From Herpetosiphonaceae bacterium (GTDB lineage: Bacteria; Chloroflexota; Chloroflexia; Chloroflexales; Kallotenuaceae), in the NCBI GenBank assembly GCA_036374795.1, contig DASUTC010000291.1:1-42930 (forward strand): DNA of 42,930 bases. The letters run 5' to 3'. The translations under genes were made by a program, and so were the position numbers. The notes beneath the pieces are model-generated. The model worked only from the letters and a program-made list of their open reading frames with translations, did no database searches and had not been told where the DNA came from. Below are positions 42,821 through 42,930 of this stretch, one piece after another. Position 1 is the first letter of the stretch. Each line of letters opens with the position of its first letter.

Positions 42821-42930
42821 ATGCTGACCGTCGCCGAGCGTCGGCAGATAGTGGTCGATTGGAACGCGACGCTGCGCGCGTATCATCAGCAGGTCTGCCT
42901 GCACGCGCTGGTGGCGGCACAGGCCGCGCG
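42821..42930 (+). CDS. Start of a second NRPS gene (partial)
   Basis: From ATG 42821 the frame reads MLTVAERRQIVVDWNATL, then CLHALVAAQAAR at the window end. This is the conserved linker between condensation and adenylation domains (compare LLTEAERQRMLYEWNAT and VAAQAARTP in the other operon). The gene therefore begins directly at the linker, without a condensation domain, and should continue with an adenylation domain; that is the architecture of a loading module. A good promoter lies 50 bp upstream. A weak GGAG is 16 bp upstream and an AGG is 2 bp upstream, so the exact start is uncertain. It is on the opposite strand to the 18-kb operon and 24 kb from it. Confidence 0.8.
   Translation, partial: MLTVAERRQIVVDWNATLRAYHQQVCLHALVAAQAA

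Overview
The window is high-GC (about 60% or more by eye) bacterial chromosomal DNA. Protein style, the SpoIIE-like phosphatase, the palindromic repeats and the NRPS/PKS content suggest a filamentous member of the Chloroflexota (class Chloroflexia). That placement is an inference from remembered family resemblance, not a search.

The left 18 kb is one minus-strand biosynthetic operon, read from a strong candidate promoter at 18549-18577 towards base 1. The order of transcription is: a truncated fatty-acyl-AMP-ligase remnant; a two-module NRPS (C-A-PCP-C-A-PCP); a type I PKS module (KS-AT-KR-ACP); a stand-alone luciferase-like flavin monooxygenase; a one-module NRPS (C-A-PCP); and a further NRPS that starts with a TubC-type docking domain and runs off the left edge. 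The predicted backbone is at least aa-aa-malonate-aa-(aa...), possibly hydroxylated by the monooxygenase. No thioesterase is in view. The operon is invaded by short repeats: heptamer and octamer tandem tracts and a GC-rich palindrome lie in frame at the same hinge of all three complete adenylation domains, once in a condensation domain, and once between genes.

From 18.6 to 26.2 kb lie a P-loop protein paired with a SpoIIE-type phosphatase, a secreted cyanophycinase-like peptidase, and a group of poorly known genes. These are a DUF6615-like protein with an Mrr-style nuclease signature, an unrecognised 233-residue protein, and a divergent XRE-STAND-TPR regulator followed by an unrecognised 131-residue protein.

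From 26.2 to 30.6 kb are an alpha/beta hydrolase coupled to a PhaC-like protein that has Ser in place of Cys, then isocitrate lyase, then a repeat-rich intergenic region with three adjacent palindromes, a 21-bp tandem repeat, and a promoter with a structured leader in front of a RadC-family gene.

From 31 to 42.7 kb are mostly housekeeping or accessory genes: an ECF sigma factor with a coupled membrane partner, a MarR regulator with its MFS efflux pump, a secreted M23 peptidase, pgeF-yggS, a PIN toxin-antitoxin pair, a secreted M1-like metallopeptidase, a small hypothetical and a YihY-family membrane protein. At the extreme right edge a second NRPS gene begins on the plus strand behind a good promoter, so the window is bracketed by NRPS loci. 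No rRNA, tRNA, CRISPR array or transposase was recognised.
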